The notes: generated from the letters alone by a model not told the origin. Positions 1-7,244 are shown, counted from the stretch's first letter. The stretch is DNA of 17,992 nucleotides from Methylocystis sp. (GCA_023253795.1 JALRFG010000022.1:1-17992); one strand, 5' to 3'. Numbers and translations are program-made.

Positions 1-123
1 AATCGCCTCCGAAATACTCTCGTGCCCTCCTTGCTTCATGTAGCCATCGAGAGCAGACAAAAATTCATCATCAACCGTAACGGATATTCGTTTCATAGTT
101 GATGGATGTTTTTTCGATTTCAT
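1..123 (-). CDS. NikR-like ribbon-helix-helix transcriptional regulator, N-terminal part (cut by window edge)
   Basis: The gene reads leftwards off the window; only the first 41 codons are visible. The start is the ATG whose complement is 121-123, preceded on the minus strand by a GAGAGG ribosome-binding sequence about 7 bases upstream. From residue 10 the protein reads MKRISVTVDDEFLSALDGYM, then a GGH...SEAI stretch. This is the beta-strand plus helix A/B arrangement of a ribbon-helix-helix DNA-binding domain, and the spacing resembles NikR, the nickel-responsive repressor (R-x-T/S-V/I-T-x-D-D ... L-D ... S-E-A-I). The nickel-binding ACT-like C-terminal domain would lie outside the window, so a CopG-type antitoxin or another RHH protein cannot be excluded. 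An internal ATG (complement 94-96) is a possible alternative start. Its base composition is lower in GC than the core genes to the right. Confidence 0.6.
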   Translation of the reverse strand, partial: MKSKKHPSTMKRISVTVDDEFLSALDGYMKQGGHESISEAI

Positions 124-443
124 GCCGGCCTCTCATCTGCTCTGATTGGCGTTCCTGAGCAGTGCATACAGGACATTAATTCTTGACAGCAACAAAGCTG
201 TCACCAACGTCATGAATAGCAACCATATCTTTGCCCGCTCCAAAAAATCTTTGAGCAGCCATCGTGTTGTGAGCAAGTTGTCTGAAAGCCCATCGACCCG
301 GGGGTAGGGCGCTAAGAATTACTGTTGGGCGCAGAGCGGGCAGTTCGTAGACATGGTGGTCGTCTTCCGGAGCCGCTTGGACACCAAGTGGTCACCAGAA
401 TATTTTTATTCCACCAGCAAATCTTGTAAGCACTTGATTTTAT
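124..443. other. AT-rich stretch without a convincing gene, between the RHH gene and tRNA-Lys
   Basis: This 320-base stretch has no ORF with a normal start and ribosome-binding site. A 71-codon stop-free minus-strand frame covers 176-391. Its C-terminal end reads plausibly as protein (...KDMVAIHDVGDSFVAVKN, then TAA), but the only ATG in it is at codon 44 and has no ribosome-binding site. It could be a decayed gene remnant or chance. A perfect 7-bp inverted repeat lies at 184-203. GC content here is well below that of the rest of the window. Confidence 0.4.
184..203. repeat. Perfect 7-bp inverted repeat (possible operator or hairpin)
   Basis: TGACAGC, a 6-base spacer AACAAA, then GCTGTCA. 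It lies about 60 bases upstream of the RHH regulator start. It could be an operator for that regulator or a small hairpin. It does not have the GTATGA-N16-TCATAC layout of the E. coli NikR operator, and no T-run follows on either strand. Confidence 0.35.
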
Positions 444-519
<76 letters not shown>

Positions 520-591
520 GTCGGGCGGCGTTAACGGCCACGCGATGATCGGGCGCAAGTAGCAAATGGCATGGGTCCTGTCTAGTGCCGA

Positions 592-1161
592 TTAATGCGC
601 CGCGGTCGGCCAGCCATGAATCGCGCGAACCTTTGTCACAAGATCGGACCAGGGTCCCTTATAGGCGTTGCCGGCCTCGGGTGTGGCGGCGACCTGCTTG
701 CGGGCGCAGATTTCCTTCGCTTCGGCGTTTTTGGGGCCTTCCACGAGGTAGTAGATCGTATTGAGCTTCAGCGCCGAATAATACTGGTTCAGCACGGTGC
801 CGCGTTTGAGCACATTTACGCCCCACTGCGCCGGGCTGCGGGCGCCGGGCGCGCTGGCGGGCTTGAGGCCGTAGCCGAAATCGCCTTCGCCCTTCACCAG
901 ATCGAAGCGGATGTAGCAGAGTTCGCCGGTAGGCGCCGGCTGCATCACCGCTTCACGGGTGACGACGGCGTCCTGATTATTGTAACGCACCGTAGTGTCG
1001 ACCGGGAAATGCCAGACATCGACCTTGTCGAAATATTTCAGCAGCTCGGCTTCATCGCGATCCGTGGTTGCGGCGTCTCCAGCGCTGGCCAGGCCGGCCG
1101 CGCACAGCGTCATCAGACCTGTGGCCAAGCCGATCGTGGCGCGCGTCGTTTTGCGGTTCAT
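592..1161 (-). CDS. Secreted protein of unknown function (189 aa)
   Basis: I do not recognise the family. I chose the ATG at 1161 over a longer reading from 1296 because the protein then opens with a classic Sec signal peptide: MNRKTT, a hydrophobic core ATIGLATGLMTLCAAGLA, and a likely cleavage after ASA. The upstream extension is Arg/Pro-rich and not protein-like. The mature part, about 160 residues, has a central segment rich in beta-prone residues (VDTTVRYNNQDAVVTREAV, later NQYYSALKLNTIYYLVEGP) and two cysteines, in CYIRFD and EICARK, which could form a disulfide in the periplasm. It stands alone: tRNA-Lys lies downstream and mdh diverges upstream, so it is probably a single-gene transcript. 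A purine-rich GGGGTGGG is the only ribosome-binding candidate. Confidence 0.8.
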   Translation of the reverse strand: MNRKTTRATIGLATGLMTLCAAGLASAGDAATTDRDEAELLKYFDKVDVWHFPVDTTVRYNNQDAVVTREAVMQPAPTGELCYIRFDLVKGEGDFGYGLKPASAPGARSPAQWGVNVLKRGTVLNQYYSALKLNTIYYLVEGPKNAEAKEICARKQVAATPEAGNAYKGPWSDLVTKVRAIHGWPTAAH

Positions 1162-1375
1162 GTTCCCACCCCATTCCTCAGTTTTGACCGCTGCGGCGAA
1201 CCGGCGGCGTTGGCTGGGAGGTGGGGGGCGGGGGCGTCCTGTGCAAGGCTTGCGACATTCGCGCGCTCTGGTGCAGATTGCCGGTTTTCGGGGCAAAAAG
1301 GCCCCGGCGCCGGCTTCCCACGGGACCTAAACCGCGCTAGCACTTTGTAATCCGATTTGTGAAAGAGATTGACGG

Positions 1376-2338
1376 ATGGCGCGCAAAAAAATCGCCCTGA
1401 TCGGGGCCGGACAAATAGGCGGGACGCTTGCCCATCTTGCTGGCCTGAAGGAGCTGGGCGACATCGTATTGTTTGATATCGCCGATGGCGTGCCGCAGGG
1501 TAAGGCGCTGGATCTCGCCCAGGCGTCGCCGATCGCCGGGTTTGACGCCGATTGCGCGGGCGCTTCGGATTATGCGGCGATCAAGGACGCCGATGTCGTC
1601 ATCGTCACGGCGGGCATTCCCCGCCAGCCGGGCATGAGCCGGGACGATCTTCTGAACATCAACCTCGGGGTCATCGCCAAGGTCGGCGCCGGCATTCGCG
1701 AGCATGCGCCCAACACTTTCGTGATCTGCATCACCAATCCGCTCGATGTGATGGTCTGGGCGCTGCAGAAGGCCTCCGGCCTGCCGGTCAACCGGGTGGT
1801 CGGCATGGCGGGCGTGCTTGATTCCGCACGTTTCCGCTATTTTCTGGCCGAAGAGTTCAAGGTCTCGGTGGAAGATGTGAGCGCCTTTGTGCTCGGCGGC
1901 CATGGCGACGATATGGTGCCTTCGGTGCGCTACTCCACCGTCGGCGGCGTGCCGCTTCCGGATCTGATCGCAATGGGTTGGACAACCCAGGAGCGGGTGG
2001 AGGCGATTGTTGAGCGCACCCGCAAAGGCGGCGGAGAGATCGTCGGCCTGCTCAAGACCGGCTCCGCTTTCTACGCGCCGGCGACGGCGGCGATCGCCAT
2101 GGCGGAAAGTTATTTACGCGACAAACGACGCCTCATGCCTTGCGCCGCCTACCTGCAAGGCGAATATGGGGTGAATGGTCTCTATGTGGGCGTCCCGGTC
2201 GTTATCGGCGCGGGTGGCGTTGAGAGGGTCATGGAGATCAAGTTGGACGCCACTGAGCGTCAGATGTTCGAGAAGTCGGTCGGCTCCGTCCGCTCGCTGA
2301 TCGAAGTCGCGAAGGGGCTTAACTCCTCCTTCGCGTGA
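1376..2338 (+). CDS. mdh: Malate dehydrogenase (NAD-dependent, LDH-like type)
   Basis: It oxidises malate to oxaloacetate with NAD+ in the TCA cycle, in the cytoplasm. The 320-residue length is normal for the LDH-like MDH found in alphaproteobacteria. Visible motifs are the Rossmann loop GAGQIGG (residues 10-16), the acidic residue after strand 2 (Asp34) that selects NAD, and the active-site loop IPRQPGMSRDD, where Arg83 marks a malate rather than lactate dehydrogenase. Further on are TNPLD (120-124), the Asp149/Arg152 pair in LDSARFR, and the catalytic His176 in GGHGDD. The start is the ATG after AAGAGATTGACGG. Directly downstream, with 11 bases between, is a small membrane-protein gene, and sucC lies beyond it, so this is a modified form of the common mdh-suc cluster. 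Confidence 0.97.
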   Translation: MARKKIALIGAGQIGGTLAHLAGLKELGDIVLFDIADGVPQGKALDLAQASPIAGFDADCAGASDYAAIKDADVVIVTAGIPRQPGMSRDDLLNINLGVIAKVGAGIREHAPNTFVICITNPLDVMVWALQKASGLPVNRVVGMAGVLDSARFRYFLAEEFKVSVEDVSAFVLGGHGDDMVPSVRYSTVGGVPLPDLIAMGWTTQERVEAIVERTRKGGGEIVGLLKTGSAFYAPATAAIAMAESYLRDKRRLMPCAAYLQGEYGVNGLYVGVPVVIGAGGVERVMEIKLDATERQMFEKSVGSVRSLIEVAKGLNSSFA

Positions 2339-2343
2339 GGAGG
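2337..2343 (+). promoter_or_regulatory. Strong ribosome-binding site deciding the start of the YcxB-like gene
   Basis: GAGGAGG, six bases before the ATG at 2350 and overlapping the mdh stop codon. It rules against a GTG at 2335, which would start inside mdh, and indicates translation directly after mdh on the same mRNA. Confidence 0.75.
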
Positions 2344-2349
2344 AACCCC

Positions 2350-2883
2350 ATGACTCGCTATGATCCCCGGACGCCGGATTATGCGTCCGATTTGTATGCT
2401 TTCAATGTCGCCTATGATGAGAAAATTCTGCGCCGCGCCGTTTCCGGCTTTGTCACTGGCGCGGTGTTTCGTGAAAACGCGCTTCTCACGTTTCTGCCCA
2501 TCGCATTGATCCTCTTCGCCTGCGGCGCGCTCTATTATTCCGGAGATGGAGAACTGGGCGCCGAATTGCTTGTAGCTGTTTTGCTCCTGCTCGGGATCTT
2601 TCTGTTTGCGGGTTGGCGGATGCATATGCGGCGTTTGCGCGCCGGCCTCGCCCGTGGCGGCCGTCATCCGCTGGTGCGGCTGCGCGAAGAGGGGCTGGTG
2701 ATTGAGGCGAGCGCCGCCGCGCCTCTCATTGAATGGCCGCGCATCCGCGAGATCCGGACTTTTGAGGATGTCTGGCTGCTGATCCTCGCGACCAATCATT
2801 TTATTGTTTTGCCTGTGCGCGGCGCCCCGCCGGAGGCGCTGAGCTTCCTGCAGCAGAGAGTGCAGCCTTCTCTCGCCAGCTGA
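2350..2883 (+). CDS. Two-helix membrane protein with a YcxB-like C-terminal domain
   Basis: A 177-residue protein with a short cytoplasmic N-terminus and two hydrophobic segments, about residues 44-64 (ALLTFLPIALILFACGALYY) and 71-90 (AELLVAVLLLLGIFLFAGWR). A soluble C-terminal domain follows, with the pattern typical of YcxB-like proteins: EEGLVIE..., an IEWPRIREIR strand, then a hydrophobic strand ending in FIVLPVRG and a final helix. The molecular function of that domain is unknown. It starts 11 bases after mdh with a strong ribosome-binding site, so it is almost certainly co-transcribed with mdh. Family assignment rests on pattern recognition; presence of two membrane helices is secure. 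Confidence 0.8.
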   Translation: MTRYDPRTPDYASDLYAFNVAYDEKILRRAVSGFVTGAVFRENALLTFLPIALILFACGALYYSGDGELGAELLVAVLLLLGIFLFAGWRMHMRRLRAGLARGGRHPLVRLREEGLVIEASAAAPLIEWPRIREIRTFEDVWLLILATNHFIVLPVRGAPPEALSFLQQRVQPSLAS

Positions 2884-3020
2884 TCTCCGGGTCAGCGGGC
2901 AGGCGCGGGATCACAATCGCGCCGGCCTGTTTGAAAAAAGCTATTATAATCAATTGTTTACAGCGCATAGGCCCCGTCGGCCCGCTTGGCGTAGCCTTGC
3001 CCTGTTCAACCGTCAGGTCT

Positions 3021-3067
3021 GCCGCTCAGGCGGCGCCCCCTGCGGCTTTTCCGCCGCTTGACGGCGG
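3021..3067 (+). other. Two short GC-rich hairpins in the leader upstream of sucC
   Basis: In the 271-base gap between the YcxB-like gene and sucC there are two perfect inverted repeats: GCCGC-TCAG-GCGGC (3021-3034) and CCGCCG-CTTGA-CGGCGG (3051-3067). Neither is followed by a T-run, so they look more like leader structure than terminators. A TATAAT at 2945-2950 lies upstream but has no suitable -35 at normal spacing. Confidence 0.3.
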
Positions 3068-3154
3068 CCACCCGTCCATGCCCATTACCGGTGTTGATTT
3101 TCCGCCCGGAGCGCTGGCGCGCCCGTGAATTTAAAGGCGAGGGAGACCGTAGGG

Positions 3155-4351
3155 ATGAATATCCACGAATATCAGGCCAAGGCCATTTTGCGTGATTTTG
3201 GCGCTCCCGTCGCGGTCGGCGTGCCGGTGCTGAAGGCTGAGGACGCCGCCGCCGCCGCTCGTCAGCTCCCTGGCCCGGTCTATGTTGTGAAGGCGCAGAT
3301 TCACGCGGGCGGTCGCGGCAAGGGCAAGTTCAAGGAATCCTCCGCCGGCGAGCAGGGCGGCGTGCGCATCGCCAAATCGGTTGATGAGGCGGCCGCTTTC
3401 GCCAAGCAGATGCTCGGGGCGACGCTCGTTACGCTGCAGACCGGCGACGCCGGCAAGCAGGTCAATCGCCTCTACATCGAGGACGGCGCCGCCATCGACA
3501 AGGAATTCTATCTGTCGATGCTGATCGATCGCGTCACCTCGCGCATCTCCTTCGTCGTTTCGACCGAAGGCGGCATGGATATTGAAAAAGTCGCCCATGA
3601 TACGCCCGAGAAAATCGTCACCTTCTCCGTCGATCCGGCGACTGGCCTTCAGCCGCATCATGGTCGTCATATCGCCGATGCGCTGGGCCTGAAGGGCGAT
3701 CTCGCCAAACAGGCGGGCGATCTTGCCGAGAAGCTGTTTACGGCTTTTGTCTCCAAGGACATGGAGCTTCTGGAGATCAATCCGTTGATCGTCACCAAGG
3801 ATGGCAAGCTGCGTTGCCTCGACGCCAAGGTGAGCTTCGAGAACAACGCGCTGTTCCGTCATCCGGAACTCGCCGAATTGCGCGATCTGTCGGAAGAGGA
3901 CGAGAAGGAGATCGAGGCTTCGAAGCACGATCTCGCCTACATCTCCCTCGATGGCAACATCGGCTGCATGGTCAATGGCGCTGGCCTCGCCATGGCGACG
4001 ATGGACATCATCAAGCTCTACGGCGCCTTCCCGGCGAACTTCCTCGACGTCGGCGGCGGCGCCACGGCCGAGAAAGTGACGGCGGCGTTCAAAATCATCA
4101 CCGCCGATCCGAATGTGAAGGGCATTCTGGTCAATATTTTCGGCGGCATCATGCGCTGCGACACCATCGCCGAAGGCGTGATTGCGGCAGTGAAGGAAGT
4201 TGGCCTCAAGGTGCCGCTGGTCGTGCGTCTTGAGGGCACCAACGTCGATCTTGGCAAAAAGATCATCAGCGAGTCGGGCCTCAACGTCATTCCGGCTGAC
4301 GATCTCGACGACGCCGCCCAGAAGATTGTGAACGCCATCAAGAAGGCGTGA
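3155..4351 (+). CDS. sucC: Succinate-CoA ligase (ADP-forming), beta subunit
   Basis: Together with the alpha subunit SucD it converts succinyl-CoA to succinate with formation of a nucleoside triphosphate, in the TCA cycle. The start is the ATG opening with MNIHEYQAK, the canonical SucC N-terminus, with GGGAG about 9 bases upstream; a GTG-started form from 3125 adds only non-conserved residues. The ATP-grasp half carries VKAQIHAGGRGKGK (45-58) and the metal ligands Asn209 (LEINPL) and Asp223 (CLDAK). The CoA-ligase half carries GNIGCMVNGAGLAMATMD (267-284) and NIFGGIMRCD (327-336). Its 398 residues match alphaproteobacterial SucC. The sequence fits SucC better than the related malate-CoA ligase MtkA of serine-cycle methylotrophs, judged from memory. 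The expected sucD does not follow. Confidence 0.95.
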   Translation: MNIHEYQAKAILRDFGAPVAVGVPVLKAEDAAAAARQLPGPVYVVKAQIHAGGRGKGKFKESSAGEQGGVRIAKSVDEAAAFAKQMLGATLVTLQTGDAGKQVNRLYIEDGAAIDKEFYLSMLIDRVTSRISFVVSTEGGMDIEKVAHDTPEKIVTFSVDPATGLQPHHGRHIADALGLKGDLAKQAGDLAEKLFTAFVSKDMELLEINPLIVTKDGKLRCLDAKVSFENNALFRHPELAELRDLSEEDEKEIEASKHDLAYISLDGNIGCMVNGAGLAMATMDIIKLYGAFPANFLDVGGGATAEKVTAAFKIITADPNVKGILVNIFGGIMRCDTIAEGVIAAVKEVGLKVPLVVRLEGTNVDLGKKIISESGLNVIPADDLDDAAQKIVNAIKKA

Positions 4352-4362
4352 GTCAAACAGGA

Positions 4363-4401
4363 CGTTTTGCGTCGTGGCCCTTGCGGCGACGGCGCAAAAC
4401 G
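4363..4401 (+). terminator. Inverted repeat after sucC, candidate weak terminator
   Basis: CGTTTTGCG (4363-4371) pairs perfectly with CGCAAAACG (4393-4401) across a 21-base loop that can itself pair TCG with CGA; ATTTT follows shortly. It lies 11 bases after the sucC stop, where sucD would normally start. It may end the sucC message or attenuate into the next gene. The long loop and short T-run keep confidence low. Confidence 0.35.
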
Positions 4402-4493
4402 GCCATTTTCAGGGGCGAGTGGTTCGTTTTACGCGCCATGCGTTCGCCGGAGCCTTCCGTTTGTTCTCCGGCCGGCTATCCTTCGGCATTGTC

Positions 4494-4497
4494 AGGA
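4494..4497 (+). promoter_or_regulatory. Ribosome-binding site favouring a TTG start for the TPR protein
   Basis: AGGA, eight bases before a TTG at 4506. This start gives a normal signal peptide, whereas the longer GTG-started reading (4374) begins inside the inverted repeat at 4363-4401. Confidence 0.45.
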
Positions 4498-4505
4498 TCC
4501 CGCCC

Positions 4506-6281
4506 TTGCGACAGTTCATTCGTTCGACCGCCCGTCATCGCCGCGTCCTCGCCACGCGGGTTGCGGGGCCCCTCGCTCTCGCCACAGCTCTTCTGGCCCT
4601 TTCCGCCAATGCAAGCGGCGCGACGGCGCAGGGCGATCTGGCTGTGCCGCGGCCCTTCGAGGTTGGCGCGGGGCTGTCGGGAAATTATCTCGCAGCCATT
4701 GTCGCCGGCTCGGAACGCGACACGCTGGCCGCTGCGACCTTCTTTAACGAAGCGCTGCGCGTCGATCCCAAAAATCGCGACCTGATCGACCGCGCTTTTG
4801 TCGCGTCTCTCGCCAATGGGTCAATTGACCAGGCGGCGCCGCTCGCCAAACAGGTTTTGACGCATGATCGCGGCAATGGCCTGGCGCGTCTCACGCTGGC
4901 GGTCGATCATATCGAAAACGATCGCTGGGCGCCGGCGCGCGCCGAACTCGCGCGTGGCGGCGGCGATCGCAGCAAGGACATCACCTCAACGCTGCTCACC
5001 GCCTGGACCTACGCAGGCGCCGGTGACACGCGTCGCGCGCTGGCGACGCTGGATACGCTCAAGGAAGATGTGTTTGTCGTCTTCCGCGATTATCACGCTG
5101 CGCTGATCGCCGATCTTGGCGGCGACGTCGCTGTAGCCCAGCGACGTTTCGCGGCGGCCTATGGCGCCGAGCATAATTTGCTACGTGTCGTCGACGCCTA
5201 TGGACGTTTTCTCGCCAGTCATGGCCATGTCGACGATGCGCGCAAGGTTTATAAGGATTTCAGCGAGGTTCTACCGAACCACCCGACCATCGTCGCCGCC
5301 ATCGCAGCGCTCGACGCCGGCAAACCGCTGCCGCCTTTTGTCCAGAACGCCCGGCAGGGCGCCGGCGAAGCCTTGTTTGGCCTTGGCTCATCAGGCGGAC
5401 GACAGGGCGATGAACTCGCGTCGCTGATCTATTTGCGCATGTCGCTTAATCTTGCGCCGCAAAATGCGCTGGCGATCATCACGCTTGCGGATGTTTACGA
5501 GCGCATGAAGCAAGGCGAAACGGCGATCGATCTGTACGAAAGCGTGCCGAAAGACGATCCCTTGCGCGTGAACGCCGACGTTCAGGCGGCGCTGCTGCTG
5601 GAAACGCTGGGCAAGTCGAAAGAGGCGACCGAACATCTGCAGAAGGTTGTCGCTGCGCATCCTGAAAATGAAGAGGCGCTGACTGCGCTGGGCAATCTTC
5701 AGCGTTCGCGCAAGATGTTCAGCGAAGCGTCGGAAACCTATTCACGCGTTCTGTCGTTGCAAAAAATGCCCGATAAGAGCCAGTGGATTCTCTATTATTA
5801 CCGCGGCATTGTGAATGAGCGGAACAAGCACTGGCCGCAGGCCGAGGCTGATCTGAAAAAGGCGCTGGAACTCAATCCCGATCAGCCGCTGGTTCTTAAT
5901 TATCTAGGCTATAGCTGGGTGGATCAGGGCGCCAATCTCGATGAAGCGTTCAAGATGCTGCGTCGTGCGGTGGATCTGCGTCAGCGCGATGGTTATGTGG
6001 TCGACAGCCTTGGCTGGGCCTATTACCGGCTTGGTCGTTACAATGACGCCGTCAATGAGCTCGAAAAAGCGATCGATCTCAAGCCTTCCGATCCGGTGAT
6101 CAATGATCATCTGGGTGACGCATATTGGCGCGTTGGCCGCAAACTTGAGGCGCAATTCCAGTGGAATCACGCCCGCGACCTGAACCCCGAGCCGGAAGAG
6201 CTGCCGAAGATCCTCGATAAAATTAAAAACGGCTTGCCGGATAAGCCGGCGCTTGCCGGAGGAAGTTTGAGCGGCGGCTAA
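4506..6281 (+). CDS. Exported tetratricopeptide-repeat (TPR) protein
   Basis: A 591-residue repeat protein, probably periplasmic, serving as a protein-protein interaction scaffold; no enzyme motif is visible. I chose a TTG start because it yields a typical signal peptide: a basic stretch IRSTARHRR, a hydrophobic core GPLALATALLALSANA and ATAQ as a likely cleavage site. A GTG at 4374 in the same frame would add 44 unremarkable residues. TPR units run through most of the mature protein. They are most regular near the C-terminus, for example LGYSWVDQGANLDEAFKMLR, SLGWAYYRLGRYNDAVNELE and LGDAYWRVGRKLEAQFQWNH, each followed by a DLKP- or LNP-type turn. A less regular helical half precedes them. 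It follows sucC by 154 bases and faces the convergent extensin-family gene. Specific partners cannot be inferred. Confidence 0.85.
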   Translation: MRQFIRSTARHRRVLATRVAGPLALATALLALSANASGATAQGDLAVPRPFEVGAGLSGNYLAAIVAGSERDTLAAATFFNEALRVDPKNRDLIDRAFVASLANGSIDQAAPLAKQVLTHDRGNGLARLTLAVDHIENDRWAPARAELARGGGDRSKDITSTLLTAWTYAGAGDTRRALATLDTLKEDVFVVFRDYHAALIADLGGDVAVAQRRFAAAYGAEHNLLRVVDAYGRFLASHGHVDDARKVYKDFSEVLPNHPTIVAAIAALDAGKPLPPFVQNARQGAGEALFGLGSSGGRQGDELASLIYLRMSLNLAPQNALAIITLADVYERMKQGETAIDLYESVPKDDPLRVNADVQAALLLETLGKSKEATEHLQKVVAAHPENEEALTALGNLQRSRKMFSEASETYSRVLSLQKMPDKSQWILYYYRGIVNERNKHWPQAEADLKKALELNPDQPLVLNYLGYSWVDQGANLDEAFKMLRRAVDLRQRDGYVVDSLGWAYYRLGRYNDAVNELEKAIDLKPSDPVINDHLGDAYWRVGRKLEAQFQWNHARDLNPEPEELPKILDKIKNGLPDKPALAGGSLSGG

Positions 6282-6289
6282 ACGCCGCC
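6273..6289 (+). other. GC-rich hairpin over the TPR-protein stop codon
   Basis: GGCGGC (6273-6278), TAAAC, GCCGCC (6284-6289), with the stop codon in the loop. It sits in the 42-base gap between two convergent genes. A second GGCGG followed by TTTC at about 6314-6323 could pair with the same CCGCC. No clear T-run follows, so it is only a candidate transcription-end structure. Confidence 0.25.
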
Positions 6290-6323
6290 CGATAACCGAC
6301 CCCTAGCGCGCGGACGGCGGTTT

Positions 6324-7244
6324 CTATCGGACGCTCTTTTTTCGAATGCTTGACGTTACGTCGGAAGGATCGCCCACGCCAATGCGCGCCGGCGGCAGCG
6401 GCGTTGCGGGCTCATCCGGCGCATTAAGCGGTCCCAGCGCGTCGGGGCCGTTCGCCGCATTGTCGAAGGCGGCGGCGGGCGGCTTGCCGCTGGTGTCATT
6501 GTCCGCTTCATCACCAATGGCGAGCGGCGTTTGCTGCGCCACCAGCGGCGATAGATCAGGCGGGGGCAGCGTTTCCTGCGGCGCCGGCTTGCAGATGCTG
6601 CGTCCCGAGCGGCCATGCTGCGCCAGATCAATATGAATATGATTGTAGTGAAAGGCGTTCGAGCCCGGCGACAATACAGTTGTGAAATGTCCGCAGGAGC
6701 CGCGATGCACGTCCATGAGAAAAGCGCGCGTTTGTTCATCGCCGCGCCACCAGTCGTTGACCAGCGTGATCAGGCGACCGTCGGCGAGAACGAAACCGCC
6801 AATGTCGAGCGCATTGCCGAAGGAATGTTCGGAAAGCTGCGCGCCGCGCTGGTTGTTCATGCCGCGGCAGGCGTAGGAGCCCATTGAATTAATCTGCGCG
6901 ACGCTCTGGCCGAAGCGGGCCTGCGCTGCCGGCTGCACCACATCCGCGAGCCAGGCGTCGAGTTCGGCGACCATCGGACAATCGAGCGTCGCCGTAGCGT
7001 TAAAGGTCACCGCGCCGCCCTGAAGGGCCGTCACTTTGAAGGGTTTGGTGAGGCCGCAGATGCCGGGGCCGTCGACCTCATTGGCGAGCGCGACATAGGC
7101 CGAAGGCTGCACGCGTTTTTGCGCAAAACAGGCGTTTTCGGCGTGTGTGCGCCATGCCGGCCGTTGCGGCTTGAACGGTCCCGAACAGCCGGCGAGCGCG
7201 GCGGCGAGAACGAGCGCCAAAAGGAGGGAGACACGGCGGGCCAT
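6324..7244 (-). CDS. Extensin-family lipoprotein (peptidase MD-clan fold)
   Basis: A 306-residue predicted lipoprotein: the N-terminus MARRVSLLLALVLAAALAGC ends in a lipobox (LAGC) with Cys20 as the lipidation site. Residues about 35-220 match the bacterial extensin-like C-terminal domain. This domain belongs to the D-Ala-D-Ala carboxypeptidase/M15-like metallopeptidase fold and probably acts on or binds peptidoglycan in the periplasm. The putative zinc ligands are His140 and Asp147 in SEHSFGNALDI, plus His202/His204 in YNHIHID. Several cysteines (38, 63, 89, 126, 184, 218) could form disulfides, as is usual in this family. The last 85 residues are a Pro/Ala/Asp-rich low-complexity tail. It is transcribed towards the TPR gene and separated from the carbonic anhydrase gene by 140 bases, which likely hold its own promoter. 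Confidence 0.9.
   Translation of the reverse strand: MARRVSLLLALVLAAALAGCSGPFKPQRPAWRTHAENACFAQKRVQPSAYVALANEVDGPGICGLTKPFKVTALQGGAVTFNATATLDCPMVAELDAWLADVVQPAAQARFGQSVAQINSMGSYACRGMNNQRGAQLSEHSFGNALDIGGFVLADGRLITLVNDWWRGDEQTRAFLMDVHRGSCGHFTTVLSPGSNAFHYNHIHIDLAQHGRSGRSICKPAPQETLPPPDLSPLVAQQTPLAIGDEADNDTSGKPPAAAFDNAANGPDALGPLNAPDEPATPLPPARIGVGDPSDVTSSIRKKSVR

Noticed and set aside
325..340. Partial copy of the tRNA-Lys end (TGGGCGCA) as an integration repeat
   Set aside because: Only 8 bases match and flanks differ; too short to be an attachment-site duplication.
595..1350. 251-codon plus-strand reading frame opposite the secreted protein gene
   Set aside because: Its translation is a biased Arg/Ala/Gly antisense shadow with no motif, while the minus strand has a signal peptide and balanced composition.
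2945..2950. Perfect TATAAT as a sucC promoter
   Set aside because: The nearest -35-like TTGAAA is only 8 bases upstream, and the positions at 16-18 bases are GC-rich; kept only as a note in the leader entry.
2931..3128. 65-codon frame between the YcxB-like gene and sucC
   Set aside because: TTG start without a ribosome-binding site, Pro/Ala-rich product, and it overlaps the hairpin leader.
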